From assembly GCA_905250885.1 (NCBI GenBank), contig CAJNOQ010002707.1, positions 1-22,978 on the forward strand: 22,978 bases of DNA, given 5' to 3'. This stretch comes from Didymodactylos carnosus. Lineage: Eukaryota; Rotifera; Eurotatoria; Philodinida; Philodinidae. Made by a program: the position numbers and the translations under genes. Below, piece after piece: positions 1 to 9,896 of this stretch. The notes beneath the pieces are model-generated. The model did not search any database and was not told where the DNA came from. It worked only from the letters and a program-made list of their open reading frames with translations. Within the stretch, counting starts at the first letter, position 1, and the number at the start of each line of letters is the position of its first letter.

Positions 1-1
1 C

Positions 2-211
2 GGCCTCTTCATTGTTCGCCGGCTTCCAGCCAGATTTTTGAAAGCCATCCCAACGTTGATTACGTAAATTCTCATCGATATCGGGAAAGGCACATTTGAA
101 TTGATCGGCAGTCACCTCTGATTCCGCATTTCGAGGACTACGGTCGATGCTGCGAGCGAAGGCAACGCCGACAAGAAGAGCCATAGCAAGTAAAAGACTG
201 ATCGATTGCAT
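2..211 (-). CDS. Secreted protein, N-terminal 70 residues (runs off window)
   Basis: Reading from the ATG at 211, the frame is open for 70 codons to the window edge. Residues 1-19 form a textbook signal peptide: MQSI, then a hydrophobic run rich in Leu, Ala and Val, ending in an AFA cleavage motif. The predicted mature chain begins near R20 and is polar, with one Cys (C40) in FKCAFPDI and a Trp-rich patch (QRWDGFQKSGWKP, residues 52-64). The protein should therefore enter the secretory pathway. I do not recognise the family and assign no function. The start is supported by the signal peptide directly after the ATG, an A-rich leader (AAGAAAAATG) and a TATA box about 70 bp upstream. The stretch has higher GC and cleaner codon use than the flanking DNA, as expected for a live gene. 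No intron is visible in this portion. Only the 5' end is in the window, so length and domain content are unknown. Confidence 0.7.
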   Translation of the reverse strand, partial: MQSISLLLAMALLVGVAFARSIDRSPRNAESEVTADQFKCAFPDIDENLRNQRWDGFQKSGWKPANNEEA

Positions 212-277
212 TTTTCTTGTTCTTGTTGATTGAAGAGTGAGGAAGAAGTGTTATGTGAAGAATGAATGTTCGAGTCA

Positions 278-290
278 TTTTTTTATATAC
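278..290 (-). promoter_or_regulatory. TATA box of the secreted-protein gene
   Basis: The minus strand reads GTATATAAAAAAA, a strong TATA match, about 70 bp upstream of the ATG at 211. An initiation site about 30 bp downstream would fall near 255 and leave a 5' leader of roughly 45 nt. No other element between 290 and 418 could be assigned. Confidence 0.6.
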
Positions 291-417
291 TTCACAAGAG
301 AAGGTAATATTATATCCCTCGCAATAGACGGTAATAAAAGTTATGTGTCATCTTACACACATTGACGCATTCTTAGTAATAAACAAGAAGAAGAAGTGGG
401 TGATGGCGTTTTTATTG

Positions 418-1093
418 TGTTAGTTTAGTTTAAGCTTTTATTAAAGAATGGAGAGTAGCACAAGCGGCCGAAGCCATACAGCGCATAGCAAATTAAGTAA
501 AAGGTAAAAATAAAAAAAAAAGAAAAGATGGAAGAAAGTAGTGGAGAAGATACGGAAAAACAAGAAGGGATAGGGGTAAATCACTCGAGAGTTTCGGGGC
601 CAATTTAAATAATAATCAATAATAAAAATGAAAATGCGAAAGTGGAGGACTAAAAACGCCTCGTCTTCTCAATAAATTCAACGACCGAATTGAAAATAAT
701 CAATCTCTGATCTTCATCTCTATCAGTCTCATACAATAGCAATGTCCTAACGTCAAACCGAGTTAGAAAGCTCAATTTCTTCCTCATTTGTCTTGTTGCC
801 CGTTTATAAACAGTGCAATCTAATAAATAATGTTGTATCGTTTCGTTGATCCGACAGGTAGGACAAAGTGGAGAAGAAACACACTTCCTTTTAAACAGAT
901 TACTATTCAAAGGAGGATTATCGCACTTCAGTTTCATAAAATGTATTTCAGCAGTCCTAGATGGAAAGGAAAGCTCCTTTGGAAATGCTTTAAGTAAGCG
1001 GCCATTCAAAAACTTCGATTTTAAACGCTCTCGCGTTGTTTTTGGTTTGCAAAGTTGAAACTTAGATTCTAAATGATTCCACTCTTTACTTAC
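418..1093 (-). mobile_element. 5'-truncated non-LTR retrotransposon (LINE), 3' end only
   Basis: The element contains the last ~147 codons of a LINE ORF2 (stop at 650) followed by a 3' UTR of about 230 bp. On the minus strand the UTR ends with an AATAAA signal (near 438-443) and a short TAAAC-type tail (TTAAACTAAACTAAC), which resembles the microsatellite tails of some CR1/Jockey-like elements. The frame is lost at about 1093, just past an in-frame TGA, as expected for incomplete reverse transcription on insertion. It lies in the same orientation as, and about 130 bp upstream of the TATA box of, the secreted-protein gene. A target-site duplication could not be identified. Confidence 0.6.
650..1093 (-). 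pseudogene. LINE ORF2 C-terminal fragment with CCHC zinc-binding motif
   Basis: The frame extends upstream of any ATG and is open from about 1093 to the TAG at 650. The key motif is CPTCRINETIQHYLLDC (C-x2-C-x4-ETIQH-x4-C), the zinc-binding tail found after the reverse transcriptase or RNase H of many Jockey/R1/I-type LINEs. Upstream of it is a basic stretch containing TRERLKSKF. Everything N-terminal (endonuclease, RT) is absent, so this copy cannot make active protein. No internal stop or frameshift was seen in the remaining part, so the copy may be fairly young. The identification rests on the zinc motif plus the adjoining UTR and tail; the clade is not settled. Confidence 0.6.
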
Positions 1094-1985
1094 TATTCAA
1101 TGAAAGAAAAAGATCCTTGAGACATCATTCGATGAAGGTCGATATTTGCGTTACATTATCGTAACGTGATGATTCGATTTTTTTGGCCGAGTTTTGCTCT
1201 GTTTCTCTATCATATTCGTCGCTGTATGAAAACCAACAGATAATACGTTTTGAACATCTCCATGAAAGGTGTGGATTAGCGTAGAATTGCCTCATGCTAG
1301 TCAACTCTCTTGCGTCCAGTAACGTGCAACAAGTCTCGAAATTCACATGACCAAAACATCGGAATTTCGGTGTTTGCCTGGGAAATTCGAGAAACTCGAG
1401 CAGAGATATTTTGTTTTCAATCGAAAAACGCAGTCAGAAGTCTATTTGAACACAAATCAATACGATCGGATGCATATTACTTTATGATCATGCGTTTCGA
1501 AGCGTAAATTTCGAAACAGGATGATTTCAAACTAGGCTACTTAGAAGTGGCGCGTTACGCGGTTTAGCCGAAATATACAATCTTACCCGGAAATAAGCTT
1601 GAAGAAGGAATGAAAACAAGAGAAACTCCAACTCTTTCGCCAGACGCTATTTACATACGAATTTAAAAACGATGAAAATTATCGATGATTTTATTTATAA
1701 ATGAATCAAGCATTACATGTTAATTTATTGAAGCCAAGGTGGAGAGCACCGATAAATTTTTTTCCTTCTTAATGTAATTTTTTTTATATTTATTATTCTA
1801 ATTGTTTGAATAAAACTATCTTGAGGGTGTGAGGTGAGGATGAGGATTCGTGTGAGTTTAAACAAATAGCTACTATATCCTACGTTTTTTAGCATATTGA
1901 GTCAAAGATATTATTGTTGAACGACGCTGGTATTTAAATCCACAGAGAAAGCTAGCAAGATTAAAAGTATGGTCAATGAATTTGA
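1094..1985. other. Stretch without recognisable gene
   Basis: Only short unrecognised open frames occur on both strands. TTTCGAAA-like palindromic words recur at 1330-1520. The section 1740-1850 is T-rich and then GT-rich. I could not assign any part of it. Confidence 0.5.
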
Positions 1986-2008
1986 TAACAAAGTCGGAAA
2001 GGAAATGA

Positions 2009-2519
2009 GTGATGAAATTCCTCATTCTATGTGAATTTCTTTTCGAACCAATTGGTTACTCGAAATTAACTCAAATCGCACTAAATATCTATTATTTTGA
2101 TATATATCAAAAGATAGCATTAGTTAATATTGGTAGAATTATTAAACTAGCAACTAATCTTTCATCATTGATATTTTATGAATCTATTTCTAAGCAACAA
2201 TTTACTAAAGTTAGTAAAGCTATATGTTCAATTATTCCACTGAATATAAAAGATTTACAAATGCCAATATCCAATTTATATCAATTACAAATATATTGTT
2301 AAACGATGTCAATATTTATCAACATTAGAGTTGAATACAAAAAATGCTCGATCGATTGATGAAATAATTGGATCGTTTACAATAAATACAATTGATTCAA
2401 CGTTTCGAAAAGATAATTTATTTGTTTCTATATGGATTGGAAAGAAAATAATTAAATCAGATGAAATTAGACAGGATAGAAAACGAATTAAATTCTCTCA
2501 TGATCAAACTAACTTTTAG
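2009..2519 (+). pseudogene. F-box/LRR-like gene tail, frameshifted (bdelloid-type family)
   Basis: Two overlapping frames together read as one protein tail. The first runs to a TAA at 2300-2302. A +1 shift at the TGTTAAACG sequence (one extra T) leads into the second frame, which continues RCQYLSTLEL and ends at the TAG at 2519. The combined tail has leucine/isoleucine-rich repeats with LQ and LSTLEL steps, then RSIDEIIGSF, FRKDNLFVSIWIG and a basic end containing RKRIKF. This organisation (hydrophobic repeats, then a short DEII...SIWIG tail) is what I remember from the large F-box-like families of bdelloid rotifers; that is recollection, not a search. The N-terminal F-box and most repeats are missing: an in-frame TGA precedes 2009 and no start is convincing. 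It is probably a decayed copy, although the single shift could be an assembly error. Confidence 0.4.
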
Positions 2520-2650
2520 TTTTTTTAAAAATTATTTTTAATAATAACTGCTTATCGTATTGAGCATGATTTTTGCTAAGATAATCTAAATATATTATAT
2601 GCAAAGATAGTGGTAATTGTTACAGATGGTTTGGCATTTCCTCCTTGCGT

Positions 2651-2809
2651 CTCAGATTCCTGCTATGTGATTGGTACATAGACATGCGTCCTACCATCAT
2701 CGATAAACGTGAGCAAACAGGTGAAACAGATTGTGGATCGTACTTTCCTTGCAACACTCAATATACGCGATGTGGTAGAGAATGGAATTGGCCAAATGGT
2801 ATTGCTTAA
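2651..2809 (+). pseudogene. Degenerate LDL-receptor class A module
   Basis: The frame from 2651 to the TAA at 2807 reads a segment ending in DCGSYFPCNTQYTRC followed by GREWNWPNG. This matches the LDLa pattern of spaced cysteines (FxC, then RC, then WNC, then NG-D-E), with the last expected Cys replaced by Trp and a stop where the acidic calcium-binding residues should follow. LDLa modules are extracellular ligand-binding repeats, common in bdelloid secreted and membrane proteins. No start codon or signal peptide is attached, and the frame runs on from non-coding sequence. I read it as a leftover exon or pseudogene piece; the match is short and could be fortuitous. Confidence 0.35.
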
Positions 2810-2851
2810 AAACAGGGATGTAACAATCAAGGGGGAAATGCTGATTGCAAT

Positions 2852-3170
2852 CAAAGCAATCATTGGTAATCTTTAGTAATCATTGGCAATCATTGGTAAT
2901 CATTGATAATCAAAGTAAATCAAAGCAATCATTGGTAATCTTTAGTAATCATTGGCAATCATTGGTAATCATTNTAGTAATCATTGGCAATCATTGGTAA
3001 TCATTGATAATCAAAGTAAATCAAAGCAATCATTGGTAATCTTTAGTAATCATTGGCAATCATTGGTAATCATTGATAATCAAAGTAAATCAAAGCAATC
3101 ATTGGTAATCTTTAGTAATCATTGGCAATCATTGGTAATCATTGATAATCAAAGTAAATCAAAGCAATCA
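2852..3170 (+). repeat. 69-bp minisatellite with one undetermined base
   Basis: Units beginning CAAAGCAATCATTGG start at 2852, 2921, 3022, 3091 and 3160 (last one partial). The period is 69 bp, except for a 101-bp step around the N at 2974, where a partial unit has been joined. Each unit is itself built of ~10-bp AATCATTGGY sub-repeats. Because 69 is a multiple of three, an apparent 23-residue repeat frame stays open (2952-3296), but it has no family resemblance and I do not treat it as a gene. Confidence 0.9.
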
Positions 3171-3323
3171 AATCTTCAGCTTTTTTCTCCTTGGGTTGGC
3201 CCGCCATTGCTTCCAGCAAAGCACTCTAAGAATTTCTTCGCTCAATTCTATACTGTAGTATTTCGAATTATCAAAAAAATACACATATTCGACTGACCTT
3301 GTCAAATGTTTGTTACTGTTCTG

Positions 3324-3530
3324 TCACCATACAGAATGATTAATGATAAAAATATACTTTTCGTCCTTTCTTGGCGACACATATTGACGTTGAATTGATA
3401 ACATAGCAACATATCGGTGAATATTATCGCTCATAAATAGTTTTTCACCTAAATAAATACACGGTATTTTCTCTGACGTTAAATATTTGTTTGAAGATGA
3501 ATCAATCATTGAGTTGATAGCATGGCACAA
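3324..3530 (-). CDS. Possible short coding remnant, unrecognised
   Basis: A 68-codon frame on the minus strand has protein-like composition (for example KIPCIYLGEKLFMSDN and QRQYVSPRKDEKY) and ends in a TGA at 3324. The frame remains open a short way upstream of the ATG at 3530 without a clear splice acceptor or promoter. I do not recognise the family. It may be the last exon or a residual piece of a gene; chance cannot be excluded in such AT-rich DNA. Confidence 0.2.
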   Translation of the reverse strand: MCHAINSMIDSSSNKYLTSEKIPCIYLGEKLFMSDNIHRYVAMLSIQRQYVSPRKDEKYIFIINHSVW

Positions 3531-3540
3531 TAGCCGGTCT

Positions 3541-4604
3541 CCTTACAAAATTCTTTCATGCAAAATAACTGCTTGAAAAAAATTCAATCTTCATTTTTTT
3601 ATTACAAATTTGTAAAGGCTATCTGCCTGAATATATATTGCACACAATCAATAGCCTTACACACTTTATATTTGTTGGCTAATTGTCGTATATTACATAT
3701 TTATATAAGGCTTTAGAAAGCATCGACAGTCGGAAAGCGATTTGGCAGAAATGAATATTAATTACTTTATAATTGAATAAAAGTACTTTTTTTTAAAATA
3801 AATCTAGTTTTTTTCATTGTGTAGAATTTAATAAAAGTAAATATAAAGAAATGTTAGGTAATACTCGAAAAAACGATAAAAAATAGGAAGCTGTGGAGGT
3901 CTTATGAAATTATCGTTGCTCTGAAAAATCTTTTGTTTTGAATGTGTCGTATGAACATAGACGAAAGATGTGATTATTGTCACATTTTCGTTTCTTCAAA
4001 AGAAAGTATTAGACAATCAAAAGAAAAGAAAGTCAACCATACGAAGCTCAGTGTAAGATATTGAGCTATCTTTCTGATACAATCAAATTTCTAATAGTCC
4101 CATTTCACTGGAAACTGGATTAGAGCTGTTGAGAAAATCACTAGAGCAGAAAACCAATCACATACTTTGAAATGAGTCTCGATCAGATCTTGAAGAATAC
4201 ACTCTTAGCTACAAAATGAGACATCTCTCAACTCTGCACGGTTTCTCATTCAAATATTATAAGATCAACAAAACGTGCAAAAAGTAATGCACAGATACGG
4301 TACGCGGAATGACTGTACAGTTCGATGAAAAAACGTTGTGGAGAGTTCGGCGACGTCTAGTTATGTTCAAAAATGTTTACTCTACATGAAATGGACTATT
4401 TACAAGAGGTTTCCATTTGAATCCCAGAAATTGATTGTTTTAGATTTTCTAAAATCTTAGTTTTCCGATGAGCACGTTTGTGTATTTTAACGGATGATTT
4501 TAACAGAACAAACTCTGCTATATCATATATTCTAATATATACAAACAATAATTATATTACAATTATACTGAAAAGAAAAAAAAGAAAAATTAACATTTAT
4601 TTAC
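3541..4604. other. Stretch without recognisable gene
   Basis: No coding signal was found. A small hairpin at 3961-3991 has a 12-bp stem with one mismatch around ATTATTG. A TATATAAGG word at 3701-3711 is followed only by a nine-codon frame. The rest is unassigned AT-rich DNA. Confidence 0.5.
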
Positions 4605-5528
4605 AATATCGGGTGCGGCATAAAGAATGATGCCGTCAGCATTTCGTCAATATCTCGATGAGTTTTCATCGTAGAGGCTTGACCTTAGTCTTAAAAGATT
4701 CTTCATTAAATTCTCTACAAAACCATAAGAAAAGAGCACACACAATAAGTAACCGTGGCTGTCAGCACTGCTATGTCCCAAAAGGAGGCACTTTTCAACC
4801 ACTATTACGTTTTGTTTTTATTTTTTCGCCGTACTTTTGCAGCATAGAGGAAGACGGAAAATGCCGTTTTGTAGCCCTTGCAGTTGTCTATTAGTTGGGA
4901 AGCGACTGATAAGTTCTTCATTTGAAGCCTTTGTGATCGAGGCCTTTTTCATTTTATTTCATATTCGGTTTTCTACGCCCTTCTAATGGGGCTCATTGTA
5001 AATTTTGTACAGTTAGGACAAAGTGAAACGTTTTCTTGCGAATTTTGTTTTGCAAAGCTGCATAAAAATGTTTTCTCTATCATCTCTAACCAACACAACT
5101 GAAGTACAAGTCTTCTTTTGGCACCCATGGTGCGCGATAGAAAAATGCTTCCTGGTTCTAACTCGTTTCCAAGGAAACCTGCCCCAGAAAACTCATTGTA
5201 TTGCCTAAGAGAATCGTTTTGAATGCTGTGAGAAAGAGCACTCCCGTAAACATGGAAAAGTTGACAGTAGAGTGCCTTCGTGTCTGATAAGACAGAATCA
5301 AAGAGATAATTAATCTTCTGAAAATGTGGAAAGTGCTTCCGTTTGAAACACAGCAGTGTTGACAGTCTATAAATTCACAGTTACTTATTGTGTGTGCTCT
5401 TTTCTTATGGTTTTGTAGAGAATTTAATGAAGAATCTTTTAAGACTAAGGTCAAGTCTATACGATGAAAACTCATCGAGATATTGACGAAATGCTGACGG
5501 CATCATTCTTTATGCCGCACTCGATATT
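4605..5528. mobile_element. Foldback DNA element with ~165-bp inverted ends
   Basis: The sequence from 4605 (AATATCGGGTGCGGCATAAA) is repeated in inverted orientation ending at 5528. The arms match almost perfectly for about 150 bp, with only a few substitutions, and then more loosely to about 4790 and 5345. The apparent short proteins in each arm are mirror images of the same DNA and are not genes. The ~550-bp core (4800-5340) shows no transposase motif, so the copy is non-autonomous. Each arm begins with a small internal hairpin, CGGCAT-AAAGAATG-ATGCCG. No clear target-site duplication is visible (flanks TTTAC and AAACG), so the superfamily is not assigned. Confidence 0.75.
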
Positions 5529-7183
5529 AAACGATAACCAATGATGTACAGTGAGCATTCAGACACACATTTACCCCAAAAAATGAAAGTGAATACATTT
5601 TAGATTCTACTAATGGATAATAAGGTTAGATATTTGGACCATCTTTTCTAATAAAAATATTTCATTCATCTCTGTTGAAACACCGAAAAAAACTCATACT
5701 TAAAATTAGTCTAAAATCAATAAAAACGGCCAACGTTACATTCCAAAAAATTTTTTTCAATATGATAGATGAATTTGAAACTAAAAATGATGTCACATAT
5801 GAATCTAGTCTCATTGGATTATGTATTATTGAAAACAGTATCCAGTTGTAACCCCGAGTCCTTATAAAAAAAATTAATTTTTTAATTTAACGCGTCGCTC
5901 CTGCTCCCCTTTTCAATTTCAGAACCAAAGAGCTTTTGAACTTTCAAAAAAATTTTGAAAAAACTGACTTTGATGTGATTCTACATAGGATCAAGTGTCC
6001 TGTTCAACATGGAAGTCAACTCGATCCTCAAAAATGTTTCTATGGCCAGTTGTAGATTTTTTAAGCTTTTGAACTCATGAAATTTTTCCTAAATTTTTTA
6101 CTTTCAAAATTGTTTTCAACTCTTTAGGAAAAAAATAAAATTCTTAAATAATAGAATCAGATAGCTTAAAAATGAGACATGTTCCAGCTCATCGATGGTC
6201 TTTGTAGGTTTCCAGAAAACTTTTCTGAAAACCCTGAAATGCTGACTTGTCGAAAACATTTTACTCTCCGATAAGAAAGCGAATCCAAAAATTCTTTCAG
6301 TAGCGCCAGGAAATAGAGCAAACATTGGGGATCAAATGTGATATCTCCCAGCTCTGAATGATGTTCTAATCAAGAACCCCTAAAACTTGCATCAGATACG
6401 GGCGCCACCATATGTCGAAAGCGACTGTCATCATAACACCATTTCGTAGCTGCAAGATTTCTCGGTAACAAAACATCGCTGAGAGCTCGCGAAGGTCTTA
6501 AATTGAAGCTGACACATATGCCTAGAGGCTAATAGAACCCGATTTTAGAAAAAATATCCTTATGGAAGTTAATGGGATTCAGTACCACTAAAGGACAACG
6601 ATTTTAATCCTTTAAGTCCCCAAGGCTTCAATGCTTGGTTTTTAAGTCAACCTCTTATAAAAATGAAACATATGAGACCTCGATATGACCTTCTCACACT
6701 CAGAAAACCTTACTTTTCATTTCTAAAAAAGTTAAGTTTTATTTAAATTTACAATGAAAATTTGAAGAAAATTATTTTGTCGAAAATTCTCGTTAGAAAC
6801 AAAAGACAAAAGGTATCTCAGTTTAGACCATCATGTTTGAGCAAATTGAGACAGAAAATGAGCTGAGATGGTGAAGAAAAGCAAAAATGATCAAGAAACG
6901 GAGCCCAAAATCCCAGCAAAATATGATCCTTAGTTTTGTACCATCATCAACCTACAATTTCCGACAATAATTTATTCAGCTGACATAGTTTGAAAGAGCA
7001 CACCTTCCTACATGTTTCTGAAAAGTCATTGAATTAAAGACCTGAAAAAAGTAAATTAAAAAAATTAAATTTTTACGAAATCTTCTTTATTTTAAAATTT
7101 GAATATCTCAGCTAGCATACGGCACAAATTAAATTTTCTTTTATCATTCGATAGCCAGTTTCATTCTCTACAACCATTATCAC
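5529..7183. other. Long stretch without recognisable gene
   Basis: About 1.65 kb with no credible open frame on either strand. Words such as GAAAACTTTTCTGAAAACCC and TTTCAAAAAAATTTTG recur with variation. Its texture resembles the non-coding body of the repeat X copies further right (compare 9960-10050), so it may be an old decayed member of a related repeat, but no firm alignment was made. Confidence 0.4.
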
Positions 7184-7429
7184 CATAAGATGGGGTACCG
7201 GGGAGGATGATTTTGGGAATTCCTTGCGATAATATCTACGGATATACATTCTCTGAAAGTCCAAGCGTGAATGTTTTCGGCAATGCAATCGGGCCCTGCT
7301 CGAATTCGATCCAAACACGCATGGTTAGATGCAGAATAAACAGGAGAACATTTCTAGCCACTCGACAGACCCTGTAGTTCCTCTAAGAAAAACTAGGTCG
7401 AATTTACTGCAGACGGCATAGTTTTCCAA
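7184..7429. repeat. Palindromic-repeat family, copy 1
   Basis: 7184-7225 (CATAAGATGGGGTACCGGGG and onwards) is repeated directly at 10361-10403. 7226-7409 is repeated in inverted orientation at 8375-8559 with very few differences. 7283-7429 is also repeated in inverted orientation at 10035-10180. These overlapping relationships show that the copies are rearranged fragments of one larger repeat. The open frames on either strand here are accidental: they are the same DNA read in different copies, and they lack protein-family features. Confidence 0.75.
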
Positions 7430-8011
7430 GGGTGAGGGGGTGAGGGTGAGGGCCACTTTTCTGTCAAACGTTATTCAAGAAACATCCGAGTCCATTCTTT
7501 TATTTTACCGACAATAATTTGATTAGCTCTGTTCTGATTAGGCACATTTTTCCTAATAAGAACGCGAAGCAAAGACTAAGGAAAAACTTTGAGAATTCGA
7601 AAATGGCTTGATGCTAGTGTTAACCAAAATTAAAATTTTGATTTGCTAAACGAAAATACTAAGGAGTCGAAAATTCTTGTGCACGTTAATGAGATTATAT
7701 TGACTTTCATCCGATTGAATATTAAAATAAACGAGCGATAGTCTGCACATGACTAAACAGCATTAATGCCATATGTCAACGACCGCATATAAGCGCATAT
7801 CAGAAGTGATTCTAATGCAGATCAGGTATATGATGAAATGCGACGAGTTGTACAGCATAAACAAACCGCTTCTCATCGTTGAATTGAGACCCCAACTTTA
7901 AGTACTAAGTTACGCCTATTGAGACCCCCCATGCACCGTACTTCATGCCAATGTAATACCGTATAAAGGCGCGTAAATTAATGATTTTGAAGTGATGATC
8001 ACGGGGCGATT

Positions 8012-8510
8012 ATTTGATGAAATCGGGCCCTGCCCCAAATCCATCCAAAAACACATGGTTAGCCGCAGAATAAACAGGAGAACATTTCCAGCCACTCGAC
8101 AGACCTTGGAGGTGCTGTAAGAAAAAACTAGGTCGAATTTACTCTAACCAAGGGTCTGCTCTTCTATCTTCAACGGAGACGATCCTGTGCACCACACTTG
8201 ACCGCTATCTACGACGATACATATACCAGTCGGTAGAGAAGTTCTCGCGCTACAATTTCATATATATACAGCAGTGAAAAAAGTGTCGAGTGGTATAGGT
8301 ATGGTCGTGGTTAGTGGTCACGTGTGGAGCACAGGATCGTCACCGTTGAAGAAAGAAGAGCAGAACTTTGGTTACAGTAAATTCGACCTAGTATTTTCTT
8401 AGAGCAACTACAGGGTCTGTCGAGTGGCTAGAAATGTTCTCCTATTTATTCTGCATCTAACCATGCGTGTTTGGATCGAATTCGAGCAGGGACCGATTGC
8501 ATTGCCGAAA
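8012..8510. repeat. ~500-bp hairpin (palindromic-repeat family, copy 2)
   Basis: The left arm (about 8012-8229) and right arm (about 8284-8510) are reverse complements with roughly 85-90% identity by eye, around a loop of about 55 bp. The arms include AGGTCGAATTTACT / AGTAAATTCGACCT, TGCTCTTCT...TTCAACGG / CCGTTGAA...AGAAGAGCA and GACGATCCTGTG / CACAGGATCGTC. Just outside the left arm is GGGGCGATTATTTGATG (from 7997), which recurs inverted at the end of the third copy near 10199 and is a candidate element terminus. No coding capacity was seen. The structure fits a foldback-type non-autonomous element; no target duplication was identified. Confidence 0.75.
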
Positions 8511-8559
8511 ACATTCACGCTTGGACTTTCAGAGAATGTATATCCGTAGATATTATCGC

Positions 8560-9010
8560 TAGGATCAGTTCGTTATTAGAGCCAATCCAATATTCTGTGA
8601 ATGAGGCGGAATGGCTAAGCCCCAATCCTCCGTGCGTCAAACAGAACCGAACTGATCATCGCTACATCCTGACAGTCACTAACGGCAAAGCGATCTTACA
8701 CCGAGGATACTCATAATTATTATTACGTCAACCTTTCATGCATTTCTCACTTCTGTGCAGTTTTATTTTGAGATCTTTACACAGCAAACATTAACTGAGT
8801 CTCTACACTGAGAAAACCCCTATATTTGCTGCATTCATGACAAAGAAGACCCATTTTTGATACCCAAAATGAATGAAGAAAAATTGTACTTACTCTGCAA
8901 TTATTTTGTCTGGTTATTTTACTGATTTAGTTCTACTATAAAAAGGTTCCAAAAGCAGATATAAACTGCAAAAAAGTTCGAGTATAAAAGTAGTTTACTT
9001 TAAGAAATAC
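8560..9010. other. Stretch without recognisable gene
   Basis: A frame crossing from the hairpin arm to a stop at 8716 is open but starts inside repeat DNA and has no family features. The rest is AT-rich and unassigned. Confidence 0.4.
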
Positions 9011-9264
9011 AGTGCCTTATATAATAGACACTGATTTTTGTCTCGTTTAAAATGAGAAAAAGAAAATATATATACGTTTATAAAGGAAGCATGTTTCTTC
9101 GTTGGAAAAAAAATGTTAGAAAGGATAGATTGCTCCACGTGTTTATACACGTGATATAAATGTATATATATATATACACTCTCGCCACGTATATCATTGA
9201 TGATACCAACGTTCTTTTCTCATTTTAAACGAGACTAAAAACAGTGTCTGTTATATCAGGCACT
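9011..9264. mobile_element. 254-bp MITE with ~50-bp inverted ends
   Basis: The left end AGTGCCTTATATAATAGACA and the right end (read inverted, AGTGCCTGATATAACAGACA) match over about 50 bp, with few mismatches, through GTCTCGTTTAAAATGAGAAAA. The centre is TA-rich and contains the near-perfect palindrome CACGTGTTTATACACGTG (from 9137). The size, inverted ends and lack of coding capacity fit a MITE. The flanks do not show a convincing target duplication, so the superfamily (perhaps Tc1/mariner-like because of the CAGTGCC end) is only a guess. Confidence 0.65.
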
Positions 9265-9890
9265 TCACTAAACTAGTGAAAATGATACCTATTTAGATAA
9301 GGGAACAGAGAGCTGAATTTACTGTGTACGTACTTCGAATTTACTACCTTACTTTCTAATTCATACTGATTTTTCCTTTTCAGATAGAGATTATAAAATA
9401 GACAAAAGCATTGTCTGTTCGGCGAACGCATTAAAATTTGATTGCACTATATTCTTGAAGAAAAGTCCGAGTAAAACATAGTGGAATCAATCGTAGATAA
9501 CGAAACGGTGACTGGAAAAATGTGGTGCGTAAAAACTAGTGCGTACCGGTGCAAGACCAGACAATATTGCACCATATTCGGCCATGCTTATACATTCTGA
9601 AAATGTAGTTAACCGCTACGGTAACTATCGTAAGAAATATTGGGTTGCGCCTCACTCTCATCAACCACCGCCCCCCCCTACACATACTGCAGTATATGTA
9701 TATATATATGAGTGATTCTGATAAAAATAGTAACGTTTTTGTGAAAAAACTTGACTGAAACAAAAGGTAAACACCTAGGTTTTTTCTTATCATCTATCGA
9801 TAGTGTGTACCTAGGGGTATCACAAAACACGGGTTAGCAAACTACCACTACTTTGTTTTCCAGATTTGAAAAACATTTTTCTATTATCGG
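9265..9890. other. Stretch without recognisable gene
   Basis: Contains an eight-C run near 9670 and a TA microsatellite at 9693-9710. No coding or structural RNA signal was seen. Confidence 0.4.
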
Positions 9891-9896
9891 CGTCAA

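Noticed and set aside
1125..1507. Open frames of 65-73 codons on both strands
   Set aside because: Overlapping on opposite strands, no recognisable motifs, no promoter.
1826..1850. GTGAGG-rich tract, also 7430-7452, as possible telomere-like repeat
   Set aside because: Units are irregular and very short; they do not match the TGTGGG repeat I recall for bdelloids.
2852..3170. Regular repeats that could suggest a CRISPR array
   Set aside because: Units are contiguous 69-bp tandem copies with no unique spacers and no cas genes, in a eukaryotic context.
2952..3296. Open frame of 114 codons through the minisatellite
   Set aside because: It exists because the period is a multiple of three; composition and neighbours give no support for a gene.
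4658..5475. Two similar short 'proteins' on opposite strands
   Set aside because: They are the inverted arms of the foldback element; no family features.
7112..8716. Similar short open frames at 7112-7318 (minus) and 8471-8716 (plus)
   Set aside because: They are the inverted repeat copies read in different frames, with lesions in other copies.
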